Assembly: GCF_900102425.1 (NCBI RefSeq)
Contig: NZ_FNBT01000009.1
Span: 124,001-188,000, forward strand
Reading direction: 5' to 3'
Origin: Blastococcus aurantiacus
GTDB lineage: Bacteria; Actinomycetota; Actinomycetes; Mycobacteriales; Geodermatophilaceae
Length of the DNA stretch: 64,000 bases
Below are positions 55,419 through 62,534 of this stretch, in pieces. The stretch's first letter is position 1, and every line of letters begins with the position of its first letter. The notes under the pieces are model-generated. The model was not told where the DNA came from. It worked only from the letters and a program-made list of their open reading frames with translations, and searched no databases. A program made the translations under genes and the position numbers.

Positions 55419-56930
55419 GTGTCCGCCCAACCCCCGAGTCGTCCGAGCAGGGCCAGTGGGCGCCGTCCGCTCGCGGAGCCCGTGCCGCCTGCTGTCCAGG
55501 AGACCGTGCGGGAGCTGGTCGAGCTCTCCCCGGTGCTCGCCGAGGTGGGCGAGCGCTTCACGGCCGCCGGTTTCCAGATCCACCTGGTCGGTGGGTCGGT
55601 GCGCGACGCGCTGCTGGCCGGCGCCTCCGGTCGAGCCCGCGTGCCGGGCGACCTCGACCTCACCACCGACGCCCGGCCGGAGCAGACGCTCGAGGTGCTG
55701 CGCGGGTGGGCCGGTTCCACGTGGAACACCGGCATCGAGTTCGGAACCGTCGGGGCCGACGTCCGCGGCACCCGGCTGGAGATCACCACCTACCGCGCCG
55801 ACCGCTACGACCGGCAGTCGCGGAACCCGGAGGTCGCCTGGGGCGACTCCCTCGAGGACGACCTGGCCCGCCGCGACTTCACCGTCAATGCGATGGCGGT
55901 CTCGCTGGGCCCCGACCGGGCGGTCACCGATCCGTTCGGCGGTCTGGGTGACCTGATCCGGCAGCGGCTGCGCACCCCCGGTCCCGCCGAGGACTCGTTC
56001 GCCGACGACCCCCTGCGCATGCTCCGCGCCGTCCGCTTCGTGGCCCAGCTGGGCCTCACCCCCGAGGACGACGTCGTCGCGGCCATGACGGCGATGTCGG
56101 GCGAGCTGGGCCGGATCACCGCCGAGCGGGTGCAGGCCGAGTTGTCCAAGACCCTGCTGCAGGACTCGCCCCGCGCGGCGCTGGAGCTGTTCGTGGCGAC
56201 CGGCCTGGCCGACGTGGTGCTGCCGGAGCTCTCGGCCCTGCGGATGGAGATCGACGAGCACCACCAGCACAAGGACGTCTACTCCCACTCGCTGACGGTG
56301 TTGGACCAGGCGATCGACCTGGAGAAGGCCGATCCGGACGCCGGTTCGCCGGACCTGGTGCTGCGGCTGGCGGCCCTGCTGCACGACATCGGCAAGCCGG
56401 CGACGCGGCGGCACGAGGCCGGCGGCCGGGTCTCCTTCCACCACCACGAGGTGGTGGGCGCCAAGCTCGTGCGGAAGCGGCTGATGGCACTGAAGTACCC
56501 GAAGGACGTCGTCGAGGCGGTCTCCCGGCTGACCTTCCTGCACCTGCGCTTCCACGGCTACGGGTCGGGCGAGTGGACCGACTCGGCCGTGCGCCGCTAC
56601 GTGACCGACGCCGGTGAGCTGCTCCCCCGGCTGCACAAGCTGGTGCGCTCGGACTCCACCACCCGCAACAAGCGCCGGGCCGCGGCCCTCGCGGCTACCT
56701 ACGACTCCCTCGAGACCCGCATCACCGAGATCCAGGCGAACGAGGACCTGGCGCGCGTGCGCCCCGACCTGGACGGCAACGCCATCATGGAGCTGCTCGG
56801 GCTGCCCCCGGGCCCCGAGGTGGGCCGGGCGTGGCGCTTCCTCAAGGAGCTGCGGCTCGAGCGCGGGCCGCTGGACCCGGACGAGGCCGAGGCGGCCCTG
56901 CGGGAGTGGTGGGCGGCGCAGCAGGCCTGA
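55419..56930 (+). CDS. pcnA: CCA tRNA nucleotidyltransferase
   Basis: A 503-residue class II nucleotidyltransferase that adds or repairs the 3' CCA of tRNAs; the local tRNA-Ala and tRNA-Ile genes lack encoded CCA. N-terminal motifs are IHLVGGSVRDALL, DLDLTTDARPEQTLEVL, RRDFTVNAMAVSL and DDPLRMLRAVRFVAQL. A C-terminal HD domain near residue 320 (LAALLHDIGKPATRR, SFHHHEVVGAKLV) suggests phosphohydrolase activity. GTG 55419 is the start by homology. A parS palindrome is built into codons 99-103 (G-S-T-W-N-T). Confidence 0.94.
   Translation: MSAQPPSRPSRASGRRPLAEPVPPAVQETVRELVELSPVLAEVGERFTAAGFQIHLVGGSVRDALLAGASGRARVPGDLDLTTDARPEQTLEVLRGWAGSTWNTGIEFGTVGADVRGTRLEITTYRADRYDRQSRNPEVAWGDSLEDDLARRDFTVNAMAVSLGPDRAVTDPFGGLGDLIRQRLRTPGPAEDSFADDPLRMLRAVRFVAQLGLTPEDDVVAAMTAMSGELGRITAERVQAELSKTLLQDSPRAALELFVATGLADVVLPELSALRMEIDEHHQHKDVYSHSLTVLDQAIDLEKADPDAGSPDLVLRLAALLHDIGKPATRRHEAGGRVSFHHHEVVGAKLVRKRLMALKYPKDVVEAVSRLTFLHLRFHGYGSGEWTDSAVRRYVTDAGELLPRLHKLVRSDSTTRNKRRAAALAATYDSLETRITEIQANEDLARVRPDLDGNAIMELLGLPPGPEVGRAWRFLKELRLERGPLDPDEAEAALREWWAAQQA
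55714..55727. other. parS-like ParB binding site inside pcnA
   Basis: GTTCCACGTGGAAC, perfect palindrome, identical to the copies at 27323 and in 41084-41099. It lies 14.6 kb from parA inside coding DNA. Confidence 0.85.
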
Positions 56931-56949
56931 CCCGCGGCGTGCCCCGGGT

Positions 56950-58233
56950 TCACGCGGCGGCGGGCACGGCCCGGCGGCGGATGCCGAGGTAGGTGGCGAC
57001 GGCCACCAGGTAGCCGGCGCCCACGAGCAGCAGCACCGGCACCGACTCCCCCGACGGCGGGAGGACGAGCGCTGCGGCGAGGACGGCGCCGACGAAGGCG
57101 ACGTTGAACAGGGTGTCGTAGACGGAGAAGACGCGGCCTCGGAAGTCGTCGTCCACGGTCTCCTGCACCGTCGCGTCGACGCAGATCTTCACGCCCTGGC
57201 CGACCAGCCCCAGCACGAGACCGCCGGCGATCACCGTCGGCGGCTGGAACGGCAGCCCGAGCAGCGGCTGGGCGACGGCGCCGAGCAGCAGCAGCCCGAC
57301 CGTCCAGCGGACGCGGCCGGCGCGGCGCACCACCGCCGGGGTGACGGCCGCCGCGAGCAGCGATCCGGCCGCGATCGCCGCCACCAGCTGCCCCAGCCCG
57401 GCCAGGCCGCCCCGGAAGAGGCCCGAGGCGTTCTCCAGCGGCCCGCGGTAGAGCAGCAGGGTCATGAGGGTGAGCAGGCCGAAACCGATGCGGTGCAGCC
57501 CGATGGCGGCCAGCGCCGCCGCCGCGGGTGGGCGTGCCCAGACGTGCCGGGCGCCGGCCACCATGCCGGCGAGGACGGTGCGGGCCGGTACCGCGCCGGC
57601 GCGGTCGACCGCGTCGGGGCCGAGGTACCCGGAGGGGAAGCCGGAGACCACGCCGGCGGCGGCCAGGTAGGGCAGCGCCGACGCGAGCGCGATCGCCGCG
57701 TACCCGGCGTCGCCCGCACCGGCCAACGGCAGGAGCAGGATCGCCGCGCCGCCGCCGGCGACCGCGGCCACCGATCCCGCGGTCGTGGACAGCGCGTTGG
57801 CCGGGACGAGTGCGTCGGTGGTGTGCGGGAGCCCGGCGGACAGCGCGGCCAGGACGAAGCGGTTCACCGAGACGACAGCCAGGCCGGCGAGCAGGAAGGG
57901 GACGCCGTCGACGCCGCCCAGCACCACCGCGGCCACGACGGCGACCAGCGCCGCCCGGACCACGTTGGCCCGCAGCAGCACCGACCGCCGGCTCCAGCGG
58001 TCCAGCCACACCCCGGCGAAGGGACCGAGCAGCGACCAGGGCAGGAGGAGGACGGCGAAGCCCACGGCGACGTCGAGGGGGTCGGCGGCGCGCTGCGGGT
58101 TGAACAGCACCGTGCCGGCGAGCGCGGCCTGGAACACGCCGTCGCCGAACTGGGAGAGCAGCCGCGTGGCGAACAACCGGCGGAAGTCGGGCCGGACGAG
58201 CAGGGACCGCACCGTGGCCCCCGAGTCCCGCAC
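56950..58233 (-). CDS. MFS transporter
   Basis: A 427-residue major facilitator protein with about 12 membrane helices. LFATRLLSQFGDGVFQAALAGTVLF is the first helix and LLGPFAGVWLDRWSRRSVLLRANVVRA the A-motif loop. A second motif region, GQGVKICVDATVQETVDDDFRGRVFSVYD, is typical of MFS_1 efflux-like proteins. The substrate is unknown. The GTG start at 58233 lies six bases after TAGGCT and appears leaderless. It is convergent with pcnA. Confidence 0.88.
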   Translation of the reverse strand: MRDSGATVRSLLVRPDFRRLFATRLLSQFGDGVFQAALAGTVLFNPQRAADPLDVAVGFAVLLLPWSLLGPFAGVWLDRWSRRSVLLRANVVRAALVAVVAAVVLGGVDGVPFLLAGLAVVSVNRFVLAALSAGLPHTTDALVPANALSTTAGSVAAVAGGGAAILLLPLAGAGDAGYAAIALASALPYLAAAGVVSGFPSGYLGPDAVDRAGAVPARTVLAGMVAGARHVWARPPAAAALAAIGLHRIGFGLLTLMTLLLYRGPLENASGLFRGGLAGLGQLVAAIAAGSLLAAAVTPAVVRRAGRVRWTVGLLLLGAVAQPLLGLPFQPPTVIAGGLVLGLVGQGVKICVDATVQETVDDDFRGRVFSVYDTLFNVAFVGAVLAAALVLPPSGESVPVLLLVGAGYLVAVATYLGIRRRAVPAAA

Positions 58234-58239
58234 CCGGTC

Positions 58240-58245
58240 AGCCTA
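58240..58245 (-). promoter_or_regulatory. -10 box for a leaderless MFS transcript
   Basis: TAGGCT on the minus strand, then GACCGG, then the GTG start codon. Confidence 0.55.
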
Positions 58246-58299
58246 GGGAAGGCGGGGAGACAGGGGCCGACGGCGCCGAGGTGCGGCACACTGGGTCCG

Positions 58300-58965
58300 G
58301 TGAGCCCGGTCCCCGCGTCGTCCGATCCCGAGTCCGGCCCGCCGACCCGTCCCGCGACCGGTGGCCGTCGCTCGGCGGTCCCGGCGCTGTCCATCGGGGA
58401 GCTCGAGGACGTGCGTCCGGGCTCCCTCCTGGTGGCCATGCCGGGGCTCACCGACCCCACGTTCGCCGGCGCCGTCGTCTACGTCCTCGAGCACTCCGCG
58501 ACCGGCACGCTGGGCGTGGTCCTCGGCAGCCCGAGCCAGGTGGAGATCCGCGACGTGCTGCCCGGCTGGTTCGACCTGGCCGTGGCGCCCGCGGTGTTCC
58601 ACGTGGGCGGGCCGTGCGAGACCGACACGGCGCTGTGCCTCGCCCGGTGCCCCGGGCCGTCCCCCGACCCGGAGACCGGGCTGCGGCCGGTCGCCGACGG
58701 CATCCACCTCGTCGACCTCGACGTCGACCCTGAGCCGCTGGCCGGTCACGTCCAGGGCCTGCGCGTCTTCGCCGGGTACGCGGGCTGGTCCCCCGGTCAG
58801 CTGGCCGGGGAGCTCGCCGAGGGTGCGTGGGCCTGCGTCCCGGGCTCGCCGGACGACGTTCTGGCCGAGGTTGCGGGTGCCGAGCTGTGGCGCACGGTCC
58901 TCAAGCGCCAGACCGGGCGCCTCGGCGTCCTCACCACCGCGCCGGCGGACCCGAGCGCCAACTGA
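58300..58965 (+). CDS. YqgE/AlgH family protein
   Basis: A 221-residue UPF0301/DUF179 protein. Conserved blocks are PGSLLVAMPGLTDPTFAGAVVYVLEHSATGTLGVVLG, VFHVGGPC and FAGYAGWSPGQLAGELAEGAW. AlgH-type proteins have no settled function. A 50-residue Ser/Pro-rich leader precedes the domain. GTG 58300 is chosen; ribosome site is weak. A terminator follows. Confidence 0.92.
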   Translation: MSPVPASSDPESGPPTRPATGGRRSAVPALSIGELEDVRPGSLLVAMPGLTDPTFAGAVVYVLEHSATGTLGVVLGSPSQVEIRDVLPGWFDLAVAPAVFHVGGPCETDTALCLARCPGPSPDPETGLRPVADGIHLVDLDVDPEPLAGHVQGLRVFAGYAGWSPGQLAGELAEGAWACVPGSPDDVLAEVAGAELWRTVLKRQTGRLGVLTTAPADPSAN

Positions 58966-59008
58966 CGACGGGGTGCCGCGAGAGCCCGACATCTGGTAGG
59001 AAGTACCT

Positions 59009-59045
59009 GGGAAGGGGCGGTCTGGGGAAGAGGCCGCCCCTTCCC
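59009..59045. terminator. Bidirectional terminator between yqgE and the lipoprotein gene
   Basis: GGGAAGGGGCGGTC pairs with GGCCGCCCCTTCCC (one G-T pair), 14 bp with a 9-base loop, followed by a T-poor tail; it lies between convergent genes. Confidence 0.82.
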
Positions 59046-59083
59046 ACTGTCTTCAGGGCCTCGTACCGCCCGGAGCGCGGTCT

Positions 59084-59833
59084 CTACAGACCCAGCGCCG
59101 CAGCCAACTCGGGATGGTCGGCCACCGGAGCGGTCCGCCGCTCGTCGGGCAGGTCCAGCGAGCGTCGGCCGTGCTCGGCCAGCGTCGTCGTCGCCTCCAG
59201 CTCGTCGGCCCCGGAGCCCGCGGGCAGCGGCGTAGCGAACTGCACCAGGACGTCCTCGGTCGAGGAGACGGCCACCGCGCGTCCCCCCGGCAGGCCGAAC
59301 AGCTCCGTGGGGCGACCGTCGATGGACCGCCGTCCCTGCCAGCTGTAGCCGGCGTCGAGGAACGCGGCCGGGTCGTCGGCCTCCTCCGCCGCCAGCCCCA
59401 GCAGCACCGTGACCAGGACGTCGACCAGCGGCGGCCGCTTGCCCTCCACCGCGATCGGGCGGCTCAGGTAGACCGCCCCCGCCGCCTCCGCGCCCGGGAC
59501 GTCGCCGATCCAGAGGTCCTCGCGGGTGAAGAAGACGGTGCGGACGTCCTCGGTGCCCCCGGTGCTCGTCACGGCCTGCGCCCGGCCGGTGCCGGCGCGG
59601 AAGTCGACCTCGCCGGTGAGCGTGAGCACCGCCTCGGGGCCGTAGGGGGCGGTGACCACGAAGTCGGCGCCGCCCTCCTCGTGGTTGCGCTGGAGCAGCC
59701 CGGCCAGCAGCGCGGCGTCGGCCTCGGTGACGGGGTCCCCCGCCTGGCGCTGGGCGCCGTCGCCGGCGCACCCGGCGGCCAGGGCCAGCAGCAGCCCCAG
59801 AGCGGACAGCCGCGCGTGGGTCCGGGGCCGCAT
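59084..59833 (-). CDS. Lipoprotein of unknown function
   Basis: A 249-residue protein. The signal sequence ends in lipobox LALAAGC, so the mature protein should be lipid-anchored outside the membrane. The rest shows beta-rich segments (ADFVVTAPYGPEAVLTLTGEVDF, RTVFFTREDLWIGDVP, GYSWQGRRSIDGRPTELFGLP) reminiscent of the LppX/LprG half-barrel, though I cannot confirm that. ATG 59833 lies six bases after TACGCT, suggesting a leaderless mRNA. Confidence 0.82.
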   Translation of the reverse strand: MRPRTHARLSALGLLLALAAGCAGDGAQRQAGDPVTEADAALLAGLLQRNHEEGGADFVVTAPYGPEAVLTLTGEVDFRAGTGRAQAVTSTGGTEDVRTVFFTREDLWIGDVPGAEAAGAVYLSRPIAVEGKRPPLVDVLVTVLLGLAAEEADDPAAFLDAGYSWQGRRSIDGRPTELFGLPGGRAVAVSSTEDVLVQFATPLPAGSGADELEATTTLAEHGRRSLDLPDERRTAPVADHPELAAALGL

Positions 59834-59839
59834 GGGCGG

Positions 59840-59845
59840 AGCGTA
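59840..59845 (-). promoter_or_regulatory. -10 box for a leaderless lipoprotein transcript
   Basis: TACGCT on the minus strand, then CCGCCC, then the ATG start. Confidence 0.55.
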
Positions 59846-59878
59846 ATCAGACCGGTGACCGCAGGCCCGCAGACGCGA

Positions 59879-59912
59879 CGAGGCCCGCCCCCATTGTCGG
59901 GAGCGGGCCTCG
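59879..59912 (-). terminator. Terminator after ino1
   Basis: CGAGGCCCGC pairs with GCGGGCCTCG; the stem continues after one mismatch. It lies past the palindromic element that follows the ino1 stop. Confidence 0.65.
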
Positions 59913-59915
59913 ACC

Positions 59916-59973
59916 GGCCCCGTCCAGAGGCTCACCCCGAGCCTGCGAGGGGTGAGGAGGACGGGGTCCTCTT
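59916..59973 (-). repeat. 3'-end palindromic intergenic element, copy 5
   Basis: Arms GGCCCCGTCC and GGACGGGGTCC are perfectly complementary. An inner pair, CTCACCCCGAG-like (CTCACCCC with GGGGTGAG), makes a second stem. It abuts the ino1 stop codon. Confidence 0.8.
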
Positions 59974-61053
59974 TCAGCGCTCGATGTCGCCGCGGATGAA
60001 GGCCTCCACGGCGTCGCGCGCCTGGCTGTCGTCGTACTGCACCGGCGGCGACTTCATGAAGTAGGACGACGCGGAGAGGATCGGACCGCCGATGCCGCGG
60101 TCCTTGGCGATCTTCGCGGCCCGGACGGCGTCGATGATGATGCCGGCCGAGTTCGGGGAGTCCCAGACCTCGAGCTTGTACTCCAGGCTCAGCGGGACGT
60201 CGCCGAACGCGCGGCCCTCGAGCCGGACGTAGGCCCACTTGCGGTCGCTCAGCCACGGCACGTGGTCCGAGGGGCCGATGTGCACGTTGTCCCTGCCCAT
60301 GTCCCGGTCGACCTGGCTGGTGACGGCCTGGGTCTTGGAGATCTTCTTGGACTCCAGGCGCTCGCGCTCGAGCATGTTCTTGAAGTCCATGTTGCCGCCG
60401 ACGTTGAGCTGCATCGTGCGGTCGAGCTGGACGCCGCGGTCCTCGAAGAGCTTGGCGAGCACGCGGTGGGTGATGGTGGCGCCGACCTGGCTCTTGATGT
60501 CGTCGCCGACGATCGGCACACCGGCGGCGGTGAACTTGTCCGCCCACTCCTTGGTGCCGGCGATGAAGACCGGGAGGGCGTTCACGAACGCGACGCCGGC
60601 GTCGAGCGCGGCCTGCGCGTAGAACTCCGCCGCCTGCTGCGAGCCCACGGGGAGGTAGCAGACGAGCACGTCGGCACCGGACTCCCGCAGGGCGGCGACG
60701 ACGTCGACCGGCTGGTCGTCGGACTCCTCGATGGTCTCCCGGTAGTACTTGCCGAGGCCGTCGAGGGTCGTACCGCGCTGGACGGAGACGCCGAGCGGCG
60801 GGACGTCGCAGATCCGGATGGTGTTGTTCTCGCTGGCGACGATGGCCTCGGAGAGGTCGCGGCCGACCTTCTTGGCGTCCACGTCGAACGCGGCGACGAA
60901 CTCGACGTCGGAGACGTGGTAGTCGCCGAAGCGGACGTGCATCAGGCCGGGAACCGACGCCGACTCGTCCGCGTCGCGGTAGTAGTGAACGCCCTGCACG
61001 AGCGACGCGGCGCAGTTGCCGACGCCGACGATGGCGACCTTCACGGAGCCCAT
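59974..61053 (-). CDS. ino1: Inositol-3-phosphate synthase
   Basis: A 359-residue NAD-dependent enzyme that cyclises glucose-6-phosphate to inositol-3-phosphate, the first step to phosphatidylinositol, PIMs and mycothiol in actinobacteria. The NAD motif is [15 protein letters not shown]. Later blocks are [11 protein letters not shown]-like ([21 protein letters not shown]), [33 protein letters not shown] and [16 protein letters not shown] 61053 overlaps the PadR stop by 13 bases, so both are one transcript. Confidence 0.96.
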   Translation of the reverse strand: MGSVKVAIVGVGNCAASLVQGVHYYRDADESASVPGLMHVRFGDYHVSDVEFVAAFDVDAKKVGRDLSEAIVASENNTIRICDVPPLGVSVQRGTTLDGLGKYYRETIEESDDQPVDVVAALRESGADVLVCYLPVGSQQAAEFYAQAALDAGVAFVNALPVFIAGTKEWADKFTAAGVPIVGDDIKSQVGATITHRVLAKLFEDRGVQLDRTMQLNVGGNMDFKNMLERERLESKKISKTQAVTSQVDRDMGRDNVHIGPSDHVPWLSDRKWAYVRLEGRAFGDVPLSLEYKLEVWDSPNSAGIIIDAVRAAKIAKDRGIGGPILSASSYFMKSPPVQYDDSQARDAVEAFIRGDIER

Positions 61054-61733
61054 GGCTCTCCTTCCCCTGGACCCTCGGCGGGTCCGACGGACGCGGACCG
61101 GGTGCGGTCCGCGGATGACGGTGCAGGGGCCGCCGGTGCCGGTGCGGCGCCCGGCTCCTCGCGTCCTGCCGTGCTCCCCGACGCCTCACGGCGTTCGGAA
61201 TCGATCAGCTCCGAGAGCCAGCGGACCTCACGGTCCACCGACTCCAGGCCGTGGCGCTGCAGCTCGAGGGTGTAGCGGTCGAACCGCTCGCGGGTCCGCG
61301 ACAGTGAGGACCGCAACCCTTCGCGCTGCCGCTCGACGGTGCGACGGCGGCCCTCGAGGATCCGCAGTCGCACGTCGGAGGCCGTGTGGCCGAAGAAGGC
61401 GAGGCGGACCCCGAAGAGCCCACCGTCGTCGTACGCCTCCGGCCCGGTCTGGCTGACCAGGTCGTGGAAGCGCTCCTTGCCCTCCGCGGTGATCGTGTAG
61501 ACCACCTTCCCGCGCCGGCCGGTGAGCGGCGGAGCGTCCGCCGGCAGCAGTGCGTGCGGGTCGGGTTCATCGGTGCTGATGAGCCCGGCCGCCCGCATCC
61601 GCTTGAGCGCGGGATACAGCGAGCCGTAGGAGATGCTGCGCAGCCCGCCCAGCACCTGCGCGAGCTGCTTGCGCAGCTCGTACCCGTGCATCGGCGACTG
61701 GTGCAGCAGACCGAGGATGGCGAACTCGAGCAC
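61041..61733 (-). CDS. PadR family transcriptional regulator
   Basis: A 230-residue regulator. An N-terminal winged helix ([61 protein letters not shown]) is followed by a helical C-terminal dimer domain ([21 protein letters not shown]) and an Ala/Pro-rich tail. GTG 61733 has GGAGGC upstream. A perfect PadR-type palindrome lies 23 bases upstream, so it probably represses itself and ino1. Same pair as Rv0047c-ino1. Confidence 0.93.
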   Translation of the reverse strand: MLEFAILGLLHQSPMHGYELRKQLAQVLGGLRSISYGSLYPALKRMRAAGLISTDEPDPHALLPADAPPLTGRRGKVVYTITAEGKERFHDLVSQTGPEAYDDGGLFGVRLAFFGHTASDVRLRILEGRRRTVERQREGLRSSLSRTRERFDRYTLELQRHGLESVDREVRWLSELIDSERREASGSTAGREEPGAAPAPAAPAPSSADRTRSASVGPAEGPGEGEPWAP

Positions 61734-61755
61734 TTCGCCTCCTCGCACCCCGCGG

Positions 61756-61780
61756 TCGATGTATCGAGACGATACATCGA
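61756..61780. promoter_or_regulatory. PadR operator palindrome
   Basis: TCGATGTATCG-AGA-CGATACATCGA: 11-bp arms around a 3-base spacer. ATGTATC/GATACAT fits known PadR sites. It lies 23 bases before the padR start and probably overlaps its promoter. Confidence 0.75.
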
Positions 61781-61939
61781 GGAGTGCACATCGCGACCCT
61801 CCGGGTCGCCTCCCGGTCACTTTTCGTTCGCCTTCGCGCGCCGTCCTCCCGCCACGCTCGCGCGGACGGCTCGGGACCCACCGGGCCCGCCACCGTTGTG
61901 GCGCTGGTCGCGAACCCCCCGGTCCACAGGCCCGGCACG

Positions 61940-61945
61940 TACATT
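61940..61945 (+). promoter_or_regulatory. -10 box for a leaderless DUF5318 transcript
   Basis: TACATT, then GGCCGCC, then the GTG start. Confidence 0.55.
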
Positions 61946-61952
61946 GGCCGCC

Positions 61953-62378
61953 GTGCCCGGACGTCGATCCGTCGTGGACTACGCGCTGCAGAGGCGTGCC
62001 GTCCTGGCGGAGGTCTACGCCGGGCGCACCGGCTTGTTCGAGGTCTGCGACGCCAGTCCCTACCTCTCCCGGGCCGCCAAGTACCACGGCGAGGCGACCG
62101 AGACCCCCTGCCCGGTGTGCCGCAGGGAGCGCCTCACCCGCGTGAACTACGTGTACGGCGACCACCTCGGTCCCGTGGCCGGCCAGGCCAAGACCCCGGT
62201 CGAGCTGGCCCGGATGGACTCCGCCCAGGAGGAGTTCACCGTGTACGCCGTCGAGGTCTGCCGGGGCTGCGGGTGGAACCACCTGGAGTGCTCGTACGTC
62301 CTCGGGGTCGAACCCGTGCCGGGGCAGCAGCCCCGCCGGGGACGACGGCGCCGGACCGCCACGGACCAGCGCCCCTAG
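61953..62378 (+). CDS. DUF5318 family protein
   Basis: A 141-residue protein, VPGRRSVVDYALQRRAVLAE onward, with two CxxC pairs (CPVCRRE and CRGCGW) that probably bind one zinc. The C-terminus is basic (RRGRRRRTATDQRP). It is the counterpart of Rv0049 between ino1/padR and ponA1; function is unknown. GTG 61953 follows a -10 by seven bases with no ribosome site. Confidence 0.88.
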   Translation: MPGRRSVVDYALQRRAVLAEVYAGRTGLFEVCDASPYLSRAAKYHGEATETPCPVCRRERLTRVNYVYGDHLGPVAGQAKTPVELARMDSAQEEFTVYAVEVCRGCGWNHLECSYVLGVEPVPGQQPRRGRRRRTATDQRP

Positions 62379-62534
62379 GGGGTCCTTTCCGCCGTCACGG
62401 GGGACCCCTCCGTCACTGCAGCCCCTGCCGGTCGCTGCCGGAGGAGGTCCTCCCCCGTATCCACAGCTGAAGACGCAAGGCTGCGACCGGGCATCCCCGT
62501 CGCCCACCACCAGTCAGGAAAGAGGAACTCCCGC

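Noticed and set aside
61784-62470. A 228-codon plus-strand frame overlapping DUF5318
   Set aside because: It overlaps the zinc-binding DUF5318 gene in another frame and has an Arg-rich shadow composition.
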